Shown here in pieces: positions 8,958 through 18,115 of a stretch of 64,000 bases of DNA (within the stretch, counting starts at the first letter, position 1; each line of letters begins with the position of its first letter). Below the pieces are notes generated by a model that saw only the letters and a program-made list of their open reading frames with translations, did no database searches and was not told the origin of the DNA. A program made the position numbers and the translations under genes. Origin of the DNA: Leptospira andrefontaineae (GTDB taxonomy: Bacteria > Spirochaetota > Leptospiria > Leptospirales > Leptospiraceae); contig NZ_RQEY01000018.1 of the NCBI RefSeq assembly GCF_004770105.1, forward strand, positions 124,001 to 188,000. Reading direction: 5' to 3'.

Positions 8958-11394
8958 AAAAGCAGCTTGGGTCGTCGAGTTCGAAGGCACCAATGGAATA
9001 TCCGTCTGAACCAGATGGAGTAGCTCCACCTGAAGATGTTGTTCTGGTTACAGGTGCTCCGATGACTGCATCTAATTTATAATTTGCATCAAAACTATTT
9101 AGATAAGAAGTAGTCTCTACTCCTCCGAATGCAATCGAGCAAGGACCACCAGTTGCAGTACTCATTGCCAACCAAGGTTGAGCGATTGGATAACCGTTAA
9201 AGGAAGGCGTTGTTAAAAAGTTCTGATTCGATCTGGTTGCACTTAGGACATCGTTCATAAATGCATTGGCGACTAAACAAAGGCCAGTAATATTAAAAGT
9301 TCCATTCCCGCAAAAGATTGAGAAATTTGTCGCGCCTACGGTAACTGTTTTGCCAGAAGGGCAATCTAAACTATTTCCTCTAAAGATTGAGTTGGTAGAT
9401 GGGGTAGTAGAAAAGGACGTGCAAACAGCATTTGATCCTTGTCCTACGATCAAATTATTCGCCATCTGAGCATTAGTCGCGACGCCGGTCATATAGATTC
9501 CATAATTTGAACCTACAGTAGCTCCACCTGCATAGATCGTATTACCCGCTATATAGTGTTTAATTAGGGCGGTATTCTCTTCATTTCGAATTCCATAGTT
9601 AAACTGAGAAGTCGCGGCACCATCAGTGTACGGACGGAAATTCATCGTGTTATTTATAATTGCTACTAATCTATCTACGAAGTTCACAAGTAAGACTGAG
9701 TGGGAATCGTTTACAGCTTTATCTCCGCTGATTCTATTTCTAAGCAAATAAACATTGGAATTATAACTATACACGGCAGAAGAACTCAACGCACCGAAGC
9801 CGCCTTTGATCACATTTGTATCAATCTGGTTATTCGATGGGGAGCTAAGAAGATAGATTCCACCTCTTGTTCCAGCAGCATTCTCGACTCCTAGTCCTCC
9901 TTGCCCTCCGGAAATATAATTTGCATATATATATATATAACTATTCGCATCTCCATTGAGGATCCGAATACCGAAAGCGTTTTGTTTCGTTTCGTCGGCA
10001 AATATACTAAATCCTTGGACTACATGAGCTTTGGTACTATCACCTGCCATTCCGGATGCTGTAATTGTGATCGGAGCACATTCATTTGAACTTAAAACAG
10101 TTCCAGGGCATTGTACTATATTTCGGTTATCAAAAATCCTAGTCGGAGTACCATCCAAATCCTGAGTGGTAAATGCAGAATCAAAACTTCCCAGAAGTCG
10201 AACCCCACCGGAAGAATTGAGTGTGATCGGAGAAGTAGTTCCTATAATTACATAGTCTCCACCTTCTACAAATACAGTACAAATGCTCGAAGGTGTACAT
10301 TGGTTGACCCCGGTTTGGATTGTCTTACAAGAATCGCTCGGGTCCATACAAGTATTACTATCATTACCGGAGGTATCGCTCACGAAGTAAACATCACCTT
10401 CCATCATTCTAACATTTAAAGATATGGTTGCTCCGCCGTTTGCAAGAGCCACTGCATCCTTACAGCCAGTAAGTATAAATACAACGTCAAGAGGGAAGGT
10501 CAATGCTCCGAAAGACCAAGGTAGAGTAGTAGGCGCAACTCTTGCGGTGTTTCCTGCGTAGGTTATTCCTGGACTATTGCTCGCAGTTCCTGCAGAATAA
10601 GGAGGGCCTCCCCCAGTTGCGTCTAATACACAGCCCGTAACCGGCGCGGAGAATGTGAAAACCATTTGTTTGGTGGAAGGAAAGAAAGCACCCGCAGCAG
10701 GCACACTTGTTTTCATTAAGGTTAAACAACTGATCTGTAGATTTACATCTGCGCCAGCAATCGTTCCATTTGAAGGAGTAGTAATTACTAGGCAATTATG
10801 TGTAGAAGGAACCGTAGGCATTGTTCCGAGAGTGATATCGTATCCTAAACCGTCTCCTACATCAAAACTGACCGTTCCGTTGGCAGAAGTCGTTTTTAAG
10901 TCTGTGCCATTATTATAAATTTGTAAATTAGTGTTGTTTGTGCTGTCGATACCTGTGACGACCACATTTGCCTTATACCAGTTTTCGGCACAATTTACCA
11001 CGAATGTAGTGCTTGCGAAAGTAAGATTAAGATTCGGATTGCTGATAATACAGGTCTGGGTCGGAAGTGTAGCGGGTGCGGTGATGATGCTTAAAGTATA
11101 AACGATATTCGGATCAAAGTATCCGCTGAATGATTGTGTTCCCGCTGCAGTAAAGGTGAGTTGTTCTGAATTTATCCCTAATTCTACTACCAGAGTGCCT
11201 GAGTTTGTCAGACCGTTTACTTGCACATTAATCGGAAAAGCTGTCCCCGTCAAATAGGACACAAAATTAGATATATTCATAAAATCTAAAATGCCCGATT
11301 TTTTAGGTTTGGTATAACAACCCATTGTGCTCAAAGTGAACACGATCAGCAAAATGGAATATAGTTTAGGAAGAAAATTCTTGAGAGTTACCAT
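8956..11394 (-). CDS. Large lipoprotein with beta-sandwich repeats and a parallel beta-helix
   Basis: An 812-residue lipoprotein; the signal peptide ends at STMGC (Cys 26). Residues about 50-330 are Ser/Thr/Asn-rich beta domains with regularly placed Cys (CIISNP, NCAENW, ISCLTL), each resembling a small carboxypeptidase-regulatory or Ig-like unit. From residue 335 (DVYFVSDTSGNDSN, then KTIQ) begins a right-handed parallel beta-helix of the DUF1565/pectate-lyase-like type. It runs nearly to the end and closes with GSDGYSIGAFELDD. No catalytic set is visible. It is the last gene of a four-gene operon and overlaps its neighbour by 7 bases. A (TA)n tract occurs in the coding region at 9925. Confidence 0.75.
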   Translation of the reverse strand: MVTLKNFLPKLYSILLIVFTLSTMGCYTKPKKSGILDFMNISNFVSYLTGTAFPINVQVNGLTNSGTLVVELGINSEQLTFTAAGTQSFSGYFDPNIVYTLSIITAPATLPTQTCIISNPNLNLTFASTTFVVNCAENWYKANVVVTGIDSTNNTNLQIYNNGTDLKTTSANGTVSFDVGDGLGYDITLGTMPTVPSTHNCLVITTPSNGTIAGADVNLQISCLTLMKTSVPAAGAFFPSTKQMVFTFSAPVTGCVLDATGGGPPYSAGTASNSPGITYAGNTARVAPTTLPWSFGALTFPLDVVFILTGCKDAVALANGGATISLNVRMMEGDVYFVSDTSGNDSNTCMDPSDSCKTIQTGVNQCTPSSICTVFVEGGDYVIIGTTSPITLNSSGGVRLLGSFDSAFTTQDLDGTPTRIFDNRNIVQCPGTVLSSNECAPITITASGMAGDSTKAHVVQGFSIFADETKQNAFGIRILNGDANSYIYIYANYISGGQGGLGVENAAGTRGGIYLLSSPSNNQIDTNVIKGGFGALSSSAVYSYNSNVYLLRNRISGDKAVNDSHSVLLVNFVDRLVAIINNTMNFRPYTDGAATSQFNYGIRNEENTALIKHYIAGNTIYAGGATVGSNYGIYMTGVATNAQMANNLIVGQGSNAVCTSFSTTPSTNSIFRGNSLDCPSGKTVTVGATNFSIFCGNGTFNITGLCLVANAFMNDVLSATRSNQNFLTTPSFNGYPIAQPWLAMSTATGGPCSIAFGGVETTSYLNSFDANYKLDAVIGAPVTRTTSSGGATPSGSDGYSIGAFELDDPSCF
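9925..9939. repeat. AT dinucleotide tract inside a lipoprotein gene
   Basis: An uninterrupted alternating AT tract of 15 bases. Read on the minus strand it encodes part of an alternating Tyr-Ile stretch (SYIYIYANY) in the beta-helix. Gain or loss of one unit would shift the frame. Confidence 0.8.
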
Positions 11395-12575
11395 GCGAAT
11401 TCCACTCCTAATTCCATTCTCTGTTGAAGAAGATAAGAATTCCCGGAAGCGTATGTAGTCGCCCTATCTGATTCTCTTGCGTTTCTAAGGATAGGAGAGA
11501 CTGTTACGGGAGTATCTGTTCCTTCTACTTTTACTTGTTTAGGTCCTGGGAAAAACCCTGCGTCGATCACATTGATTAAATAAAAGAATCCTAATACTCC
11601 TAATGCCACTCCAAGTTGGTTATATTCTCCTACAGCATTAGAATATTTGGGTGAGATCTGAGTATAATTATATACTGCCAAAGTGAAAAGTGTTGGGTCC
11701 CCGGATTGTAAGAATGCGGAGTTATACATAATATTGCTTTGCCTTGCTGCATCCAATTCATGAGTTGCACTTAAATAAGAACTCCCTCTGGCAGCAGCAT
11801 AACCACCGGCTACGAAGATCAAACTTGGGAAGATTGCAGTCCTAAATGTTGACTTCTTTTGATAATATTGCCCCCAACCAGGAAGAACTGCAGATCTTGC
11901 GGCAGCTCCCAGATCAAAGATAGAAGGCCCAGAGGTCCCGGAAGAAGATGACTTGGAATCTAAGGCAGCTAATTCATCTTCTGTTTCAGCTACTAAGAAA
12001 TAATTTTCCTTTTCTGTGGACTTGTTTCTAGGATTTTCCAAACGTAAGGAAACAGCACCTTCCGGGGCTTTTTTCTTATCGATGGTAACTACCATAGTTT
12101 CGGAATTCTTGAGATCTATGGACTTAACAGGGATTTCGTTTCCTTTAGAATCTTTTAATATTACTTTTGTGGCTTCTGTAAAATGTTTTCCCTTGATCTC
12201 GAAAGATTCAGGCATGTCCTTACTTAAGAACTTACTTTTTTCAGCAGCGATCACTTCAGGTTTTTGAGAAAGAATAACTTCGAATGGGATCCAAGCGGAG
12301 AAGACCGAGACTCTTCCGTATTTGTTTAATACACCGATCCTGTGCTCGTATGCTCCCGGAGGTAATTCGATTTGGATCTGAGAACCATTTGTCTTCTCTC
12401 TGGTGATCTTACCGCGAGAATCTTTGATCTCTACTTGGTAACCGCCAGCATCAGGAATAGGTCTCCATTCTAGTTTTACACCTTCTTCCTTTCCGAAAAT
12501 CGGAAGAGAAAATAAGAGGAATCCGACTAAAAGCGCCCCTATCGTATTAGATTTTCGGAATCTTCTACTCAACAT
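11388..12575 (-). CDS. DUF5683-type membrane protein with Fn3/IPT-like periplasmic modules
   Basis: A 395-residue exported protein. An N-terminal signal or anchor segment (IGALLVGFLLFSLPIFG) is followed by an Fn3-like unit (LEWRPIPDAGGYQVEI ... GAYEHRIGVLNKYG, residues about 35-105). An IPT/TIG-like segment follows (IKGKHFTEATKVILKDSKGN). The C-terminal half contains RSAVLPGWGQYYQKKS, the P-G-x-G-Q-x-Y motif typical of DUF5683, with hydrophobic segments. It overlaps the beta-helix lipoprotein gene by 7 bases and the FecR gene by 11, so the operon is likely translationally coupled. Function is unknown; an inner-membrane or periplasm-spanning scaffold is a guess. Confidence 0.7.
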   Translation of the reverse strand: MLSRRFRKSNTIGALLVGFLLFSLPIFGKEEGVKLEWRPIPDAGGYQVEIKDSRGKITREKTNGSQIQIELPPGAYEHRIGVLNKYGRVSVFSAWIPFEVILSQKPEVIAAEKSKFLSKDMPESFEIKGKHFTEATKVILKDSKGNEIPVKSIDLKNSETMVVTIDKKKAPEGAVSLRLENPRNKSTEKENYFLVAETEDELAALDSKSSSSGTSGPSIFDLGAAARSAVLPGWGQYYQKKSTFRTAIFPSLIFVAGGYAAARGSSYLSATHELDAARQSNIMYNSAFLQSGDPTLFTLAVYNYTQISPKYSNAVGEYNQLGVALGVLGFFYLINVIDAGFFPGPKQVKVEGTDTPVTVSPILRNARESDRATTYASGNSYLLQQRMELGVEFAW

Positions 12576-14679
12576 AAAATTCCTTAGGAGTCAAAATCTC
12601 CGGTGCCTTGAATGTCGCGGACATGATTACTTCGAAATCCCTCGTTAAAGGGAGGGTAGTGCGGATTTGTCCAGAGCTGTCCCTGTATTTTGCGCTCAGT
12701 CTCCACTGATATTTTCCTTCCCTTAACCTATACAACTCTCGATAGTCGTAGGATTCTCCCTTAATTTCCTTTTTAAAGACTGTTTTTAGCGTTTTTTGGT
12801 CCGCTTCTAAAAGCTCCAGGATGTATGCCTCTGATTTGCCTTCAATTTCCCAATAAAATGACAAACTTGGTTTCTCGTCCAAATCTATCTTGTCCCTATC
12901 CCTCGGATATACAGGAGAAACAAAAGGTGCTGAGTCGGAGGTTTTAAACCCAGAAGAAGGACTGCTCGTCAGAACTTCTCCCTCAGGAGAAAGAAGAGTA
13001 ACTTTCCAATAATAATCCCCTGGCCCTGAAAGTGGGACGGAGTTTTGTCCGGAGCGAACGGATGTTTCGAATATCTTAGAAGCAAAATTAGGATCTTTAG
13101 AAACTTCTAATTTATAAGTTCCGCTTGGGTCCGGTCTATCCCATCTAAATTGTAATTTGCCGTCCACTGGATGACCTAATTCGGATCCATCTTTAGGGAA
13201 GGAGAGTCGAATCAAACCAAGAGGTTTTAAAGTAAACTTACTGACAGAAGAAGAGATTACTTCGTCAGAGTTGGAGTTTGCTTTAATTCTCCAGAAATAT
13301 ATGCCTTCTTTCCAATCTAGATCCGGTTTCATAAAATTGGAGTTAGTCGATTTGGAGAAAAGTATATTTTTGAAATCGGAATCAGCGGCTATTTCTATGG
13401 AATAAGATTTGAATTCCTTGTTGGAACTCCAACTGAAGAAGGAACCAACCTTAAAGATACGAATTCCTATCTCTTCTCCTTGCAAAGGTTTCAGAAGTTT
13501 AGGAGGTTCTGCCTGTTCAGATTTTCGTAAAACGAAAGAAATTGTATCCGAACTTAACTCAGTGAACCCTTGTTTGTCGGAACTCATTTTTACCCGAGCA
13601 AAAAATTGTCCTTCCGTTTTAGGTTCCCATTTTAAGAAACCTGCGGAAGAATCTCCGGTATATGCAATTTGTTTAAAGTTTGCATCCGAGGAAACTTCCA
13701 GTTTATATTTTGTCTGAGAATCGAATGTAGTCCATTGGAATCGGACAGGTGGTGCTGTTTCCGTATAAGAGAACGTCTCTTTGTTGGTAGGGGAGACTAA
13801 TCTTGGTTTATTCCAAGAAACTAATTTAAAGTTTTTAGAAGAACTGAATTCATCTTTTCCAGACTGAGGATTTTTTCCAGCGAGTCTCCAATAATAAGAG
13901 CCGTTAGGAAGTGAGATAGACGCAATTGTCCCACCTGCATTCAATTTTTTTAAACCTGTTCTGAAACCAGAATCTTTGGCAACTTCCAATCTGAAAGTTT
14001 TCACACTCGGAGAATTTTTCCATTCGAATCTGACAGGAAGAGTCTCCCCAGCGATTGGAAAATATGTTTTATCCGAAGGAGAAACTGTCTCCAGATTTAA
14101 TGTATGAACTTCTACTTTTCCGTCTTTTAGATCTGCAGATTGGTTTTTCCCAACGGTATTCTCACCGGAAGACGAGACAACCTTTGCCTCTCCTTGTTTT
14201 ACTTCTAAGTTTAGGCCTTTGTTTTCGTCTTTGGAAATTTTCAGATCTGAATTTCCGAGAGAGATCTTGGTATCCCCGGAACTGATCTGTAAATTACCCG
14301 ATCCTCCGCCGGTAGCCGAGAGTGAACCTGATACGAAACTGATCTTGTCCGTATCTTCTACAAGGATCATACTTCTTTCGTCCATTCTGATCTCTGCAGA
14401 ATTTTCTCCATCAGTAAAAAGTAATACTGCTTCGGAACCTTCTTCTGTACGGATTGTATCTCTGTATCTGATCGGATCCGACTCGTCTAACTCTTCCCAG
14501 ATGACTTCCGAATCAAGTTTTCTTAATATTTTGAGTTGTTTTGTTTTAAGTTGGCCTACAACTTTATTGGTCCCGGTTTTGGGACCCGCATTTGCATAAA
14601 GATATAATAGTCCCGAAAAAAAGAACAGTAGTAGAACTAAAGCAGTAACGACGACACGGCCGTCATTCAAGTATTTCAT
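12565..14679 (-). CDS. FecR-domain protein with five tandem beta-sandwich repeats
   Basis: A 704-residue protein with one N-terminal membrane anchor (about 9-29). A FecR domain follows at about 55-175 (RYRDTIRTEEGSEAVLLFTD, SFVSGSL, LNLEVKQGEAKVVSS). Then come five related repeats starting near residues 199, 295, 396, 493 and 590. Each has P-x-x-x-x, then F-x-W, then Y-x-L-E-V-S-x-D-x-x-F, then Y-Y/F-W-R/K; they look Fn3-like. FecR domains are known from iron-signalling anti-sigma regulators, but such long FecR proteins are usually envelope proteins of unknown role. The gene overlaps the cyclase gene by 17 bases and the next gene by 11. Confidence 0.8.
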   Translation of the reverse strand: MKYLNDGRVVVTALVLLLFFFSGLLYLYANAGPKTGTNKVVGQLKTKQLKILRKLDSEVIWEELDESDPIRYRDTIRTEEGSEAVLLFTDGENSAEIRMDERSMILVEDTDKISFVSGSLSATGGGSGNLQISSGDTKISLGNSDLKISKDENKGLNLEVKQGEAKVVSSSGENTVGKNQSADLKDGKVEVHTLNLETVSPSDKTYFPIAGETLPVRFEWKNSPSVKTFRLEVAKDSGFRTGLKKLNAGGTIASISLPNGSYYWRLAGKNPQSGKDEFSSSKNFKLVSWNKPRLVSPTNKETFSYTETAPPVRFQWTTFDSQTKYKLEVSSDANFKQIAYTGDSSAGFLKWEPKTEGQFFARVKMSSDKQGFTELSSDTISFVLRKSEQAEPPKLLKPLQGEEIGIRIFKVGSFFSWSSNKEFKSYSIEIAADSDFKNILFSKSTNSNFMKPDLDWKEGIYFWRIKANSNSDEVISSSVSKFTLKPLGLIRLSFPKDGSELGHPVDGKLQFRWDRPDPSGTYKLEVSKDPNFASKIFETSVRSGQNSVPLSGPGDYYWKVTLLSPEGEVLTSSPSSGFKTSDSAPFVSPVYPRDRDKIDLDEKPSLSFYWEIEGKSEAYILELLEADQKTLKTVFKKEIKGESYDYRELYRLREGKYQWRLSAKYRDSSGQIRTTLPLTRDFEVIMSATFKAPEILTPKEFYVE

Positions 14680-17320
14680 ACTTTAATTCCTCTTCCTCAT
14701 CTCCTGTTTTTGTTTTTTTCTTGGATTCGTATTCTATTCCGAGCTTTCTTCTTAGCTCATTCAGATCTCTTGGACGATCCATATCGTCTTTTCTTCCCAG
14801 AACGGCGTAAATGGTTTGGGGTTCTTCTTTTCCCTTCACCTTGATAGATTGCATTTTTTCGACCGCAAAAATATCTTTTACATGATCCAGTAAATCTTGT
14901 GTAATTAAAATATCTGTTCCGAAAGGTTTGTTCAACGCTTCCACACGAGAGGCGAGGTTCACTGCGTCACCGATCACAGTATATTCTAATCTTTCTTCCG
15001 AACCGATTTGGCCTGCGATCACAGGTCCAAAGTTAAGACCGCAACCGATACGAATGATCGGTTTTTTATCTCCACCTCTTCCTTCATTGAACTTAAGAAG
15101 AGCGGCTCTCATTAAAAGTGCACCGTTCACCGCATTTTCCGCATCGTGCTCCGAGGTGCGAACTGCTCCCCAGGTTGCCATGATCGCGTCTCCGATAAAC
15201 TTATCCACGATCCCGTGAGTATCGTTCACACAACGAACCATCTCTGTCATGTATTCGTTTAAGAATTCTACTACTTCTTCAGGCTGTAGTTTTTCCGATA
15301 TTGCAGTAAAGGAACGAATATCCGAGAAGAAGATCGCACACATCTTTCTTTCTCCACCCAGGGTCAGTTCCTTGTTCAAGACCATTTCAGCGATCTCTTT
15401 GTTTACGAAACGGCCGAGAGCGTCTTTTACCTTCTCTCTTTCTTCCAGACCTTTTCCCATACTCACGAAATAATCAGTCAAAACGCCAATCTCGTCCTTT
15501 GTGCTGGACTTGATCCCAATCCTGAAATTTCCTTTTGCGATCTCAACCGTTGCGGTCAGAAGTTTTAATACTGGAATTGTGATGGTTCTTGCTAAGAAGA
15601 ATACGATGATAAGTGCGATACAAAGTGCGATCGCCATGATTAAAAGGTTTTTGGTCTGGATCCGATACACCATCTCAAAAACTTTTTCTTCCGGGACCGA
15701 AACTATTACTCCTGCTCCACCAAAACCTAATTTTTGGTAAGAACCGTAATATTTGGTTTTAGTGGAATCTTCATATCTTGTTTGTTGGCTGTCTTCTCTT
15801 ACGGAGGAAAGCATTGTTTCAAAAATAGGAAGATCCGCCCAATTTGTTTGGGACGCCAAAAGTTGAAGATCATGATGTGCGATCAGATCCCCATCTCCAT
15901 TGATCAAGAATGGAACGTTAATATCTTGTTTTTGGAATACAGCAAGAAGTCTCTCTGCTCTGATGATATAAAGTAGAATGGACTTGCTTTGAGGATCATA
16001 TACGGAAATAGAAAAAGTAGGTTCTTTAAAATTAGGAGTAAGGTTGTCTATTCTTCCGCCGGATTGGATCGTTTTTAAAAAAGAAGATTCCTTTTGAGAA
16101 ACCGCGGCATCCAATTCCTCTCTATTGGAAGAAATTCCATCCAAGTAAGAATCATTATATAGAACTGTTCTTTTTTTGATTTTATCACCTTCTGCGGAAT
16201 AAATTCCCGCTAAAAGAAAATCAGGTTCGTTCCTAAAGAAAAGATCTGCATAAGCACCAGGACCTTTTGGATCCAAAAGTTTTTCGGTAAGAGTTTTACC
16301 TTTATCACGAATATCTTTTAGGTCCGATTTTACTTTGATACCTAAAATATTCACCAAAGAGAAGTTAGTCTCCAATACTCTTACTTCGTAATTCTTTTTG
16401 AATTCGCTGGATGCATATAAAATGACTGTAGAAACAGTAACAGTAAGTAAAAGAGAGATCACCGCCATCAGTTTTAACTGAAGAGGGAACTTTGCAGTAG
16501 TTGCTAAATCCCCGACATCAGCGGCAGGATTAGGAGTGGATTCCTTTTTTGGAATATTCTTCTTTTCTGGTGTTGCTTGCGCCTTTGGTGTTTCTGAAAC
16601 AGGCGAGGTGGTTTCGGAATCTTGTTTTTCTCCGGAGAATACCGTATCAAAGGAGATGACAGGTTTACTTTCCAAGGTGCGGAAACTCTCGGCCTCTTGG
16701 AATTTCGGGACCTTCTTCTTTCCGTTAGAATCTTTATGGCCGTTCTTGAAAACTCCTAGTTCAATTCCAGAAACTGCCAAAGGAAGTTCCTTTAGGAAAA
16801 GTGAAAATTCTCCTCTTGTGGAATCTGGAATTTCTTTAGGAGCTTTTTTGCGAGAAGCGTAGGTTTTAAACTCTCCTAAAAATTCAATCTCTGCTTGTCC
16901 TTGCAAACTTGGGAACCAAGCGCCTAACTCTCCTGTGGCGATATGAGGGTAGGAAGATATTACCATTTTGGAAAGTATCACTTCCCATCTTTCTTCTAAT
17001 TCTTCCGGGATTAAAAATAAAATATTAGATTTTGCTGCTGCAGAAATTAATTTCCAAGCTGAATGGAATACTGACTCATTTGTTTCAGGTCCAGGAGGAA
17101 TTTCTAATGCGAATAGTTTCCATTCTCCTGCGTGTAAAACTTCTTCTAAGTCAGTGACTAAAGAAGAACCTTTTTCAGAGAATACGCAGACTATAGTTTT
17201 GATCCCTAGATCTGCCCAGGCTCTTAATTCATCCTGGTTTTGGATTTTATCCTTCGCTCTTGCCCAGAAGGCGACCGCACCATTTGGTCCGAAGGGAATG
17301 TATTTTGTAGATGATGGCAT
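14663..17320 (-). CDS. Membrane-bound class III adenylate cyclase with Cache-like sensor and HAMP
   Basis: Layout of the 885 residues: a cytoplasmic N-terminal domain (1-160), a low-complexity linker, TM1 (279-301), an extracytoplasmic double-Cache-like domain (302-555), TM2 (558-578), HAMP (579-632), and a class III cyclase domain (655-840). Metal ligands are Asp667 (FSDIRSFT) and Asp711 (KFIGDAIMA). The adenine-selecting pair is Lys707 and Thr781, a Lys/Thr pair seen in bacterial adenylate cyclases. The transition-state residues are Asn788 and Arg792 (GDAVNLASR). The enzyme should therefore make cAMP in response to an extracytoplasmic signal. It is the first gene of a four-gene operon. Confidence 0.88.
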   Translation of the reverse strand: MPSSTKYIPFGPNGAVAFWARAKDKIQNQDELRAWADLGIKTIVCVFSEKGSSLVTDLEEVLHAGEWKLFALEIPPGPETNESVFHSAWKLISAAAKSNILFLIPEELEERWEVILSKMVISSYPHIATGELGAWFPSLQGQAEIEFLGEFKTYASRKKAPKEIPDSTRGEFSLFLKELPLAVSGIELGVFKNGHKDSNGKKKVPKFQEAESFRTLESKPVISFDTVFSGEKQDSETTSPVSETPKAQATPEKKNIPKKESTPNPAADVGDLATTAKFPLQLKLMAVISLLLTVTVSTVILYASSEFKKNYEVRVLETNFSLVNILGIKVKSDLKDIRDKGKTLTEKLLDPKGPGAYADLFFRNEPDFLLAGIYSAEGDKIKKRTVLYNDSYLDGISSNREELDAAVSQKESSFLKTIQSGGRIDNLTPNFKEPTFSISVYDPQSKSILLYIIRAERLLAVFQKQDINVPFLINGDGDLIAHHDLQLLASQTNWADLPIFETMLSSVREDSQQTRYEDSTKTKYYGSYQKLGFGGAGVIVSVPEEKVFEMVYRIQTKNLLIMAIALCIALIIVFFLARTITIPVLKLLTATVEIAKGNFRIGIKSSTKDEIGVLTDYFVSMGKGLEEREKVKDALGRFVNKEIAEMVLNKELTLGGERKMCAIFFSDIRSFTAISEKLQPEEVVEFLNEYMTEMVRCVNDTHGIVDKFIGDAIMATWGAVRTSEHDAENAVNGALLMRAALLKFNEGRGGDKKPIIRIGCGLNFGPVIAGQIGSEERLEYTVIGDAVNLASRVEALNKPFGTDILITQDLLDHVKDIFAVEKMQSIKVKGKEEPQTIYAVLGRKDDMDRPRDLNELRRKLGIEYESKKKTKTGDEEEELKYEILE

Positions 17321-17535
17321 TTTGTTCCTAAGGAAGTTCCGGAATAAAAATTCTCTTTTAGAAAGCTAAAAAATCGATCCGTCTAGCGGAAAGTAGATTC
17401 TGGAAATCCTCCGTTAAATTATCGGAACAACTGCATTCTATATTGAAAACAAGTCGAATGCGTTCTTCCCAATATAGGATACCTATTTAGTTGATTATAC
17501 GGACATCGCTGAGAATTTGGACTTTGAGGATATTT

Positions 17536-17991
17536 ATGGCAACTGCTAAGTTTACCACCAACCGAGGGACCTTCTCCGTTTTATTAGAAGATGAGAAAGC
17601 TCCAATCACTGCCGGGAATTTCATCCAATTGGCTCAGAAAGGCTTTTATAATGGTCTGATCTTTCACAGAATTATTGCAAATTTTATGATCCAAGGCGGT
17701 TGCCCTCAAGGAACCGGAACTGGTGGACCGGGGTATAAGATCCAAGACGAGTTTCACCCGGAACTTAAAAATAAGAAGTTTACTATCTCCATGGCGAACG
17801 CTGGTCCGAATACCGGAGGATCCCAGTTTTTCATCAATGTGAGAGACAATCTATATCTGGATAATCGCCATGCAGTTTTTGGGCATGTGAGTGAGGGAGA
17901 AGACATAGTTCAAAGTATTTCCGAAACTCCTACTGCTCCTGGGGATCGTCCTCTGCAACCAGTTGTGATTGAAACGATAGAGATCATCTAA
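17536..17991 (+). CDS. Cyclophilin-type peptidyl-prolyl cis-trans isomerase
   Basis: A 151-residue single-domain cyclophilin with the active-site pieces [20 protein letters not shown] and [10 protein letters not shown]. It has no signal peptide, so it is likely cytoplasmic. I start it at the ATG at 17536, because GAGGA lies five bases upstream and the protein then begins [13 protein letters not shown], the normal cyclophilin beginning. An earlier in-frame start at 17491 would add 15 unrelated residues. It is divergent from the cyclase operon. This is probably a PpiB-type housekeeping foldase. Confidence 0.92.
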   Translation: MATAKFTTNRGTFSVLLEDEKAPITAGNFIQLAQKGFYNGLIFHRIIANFMIQGGCPQGTGTGGPGYKIQDEFHPELKNKKFTISMANAGPNTGGSQFFINVRDNLYLDNRHAVFGHVSEGEDIVQSISETPTAPGDRPLQPVVIETIEII

Positions 17992-18115
17992 CGTATCCTT
18001 TGTGGGGTGTAAATTCCACAAACTCCACAAAAAGTCGAAATATGCTTGAAAATATCTATATTTCGCCATAATTAGAAACCCCTGCCCGGAATTTCTATTC
18101 CGGGCGGATCTATTT

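Noticed and set aside
17999..18022. Hairpin tttgtgg/ccacaaa after the cyclophilin gene
   Set aside because: The stem is seven base pairs with no T-run after it, and there are other partial copies of ccacaaa beside it; it may be a terminator but I cannot support it.
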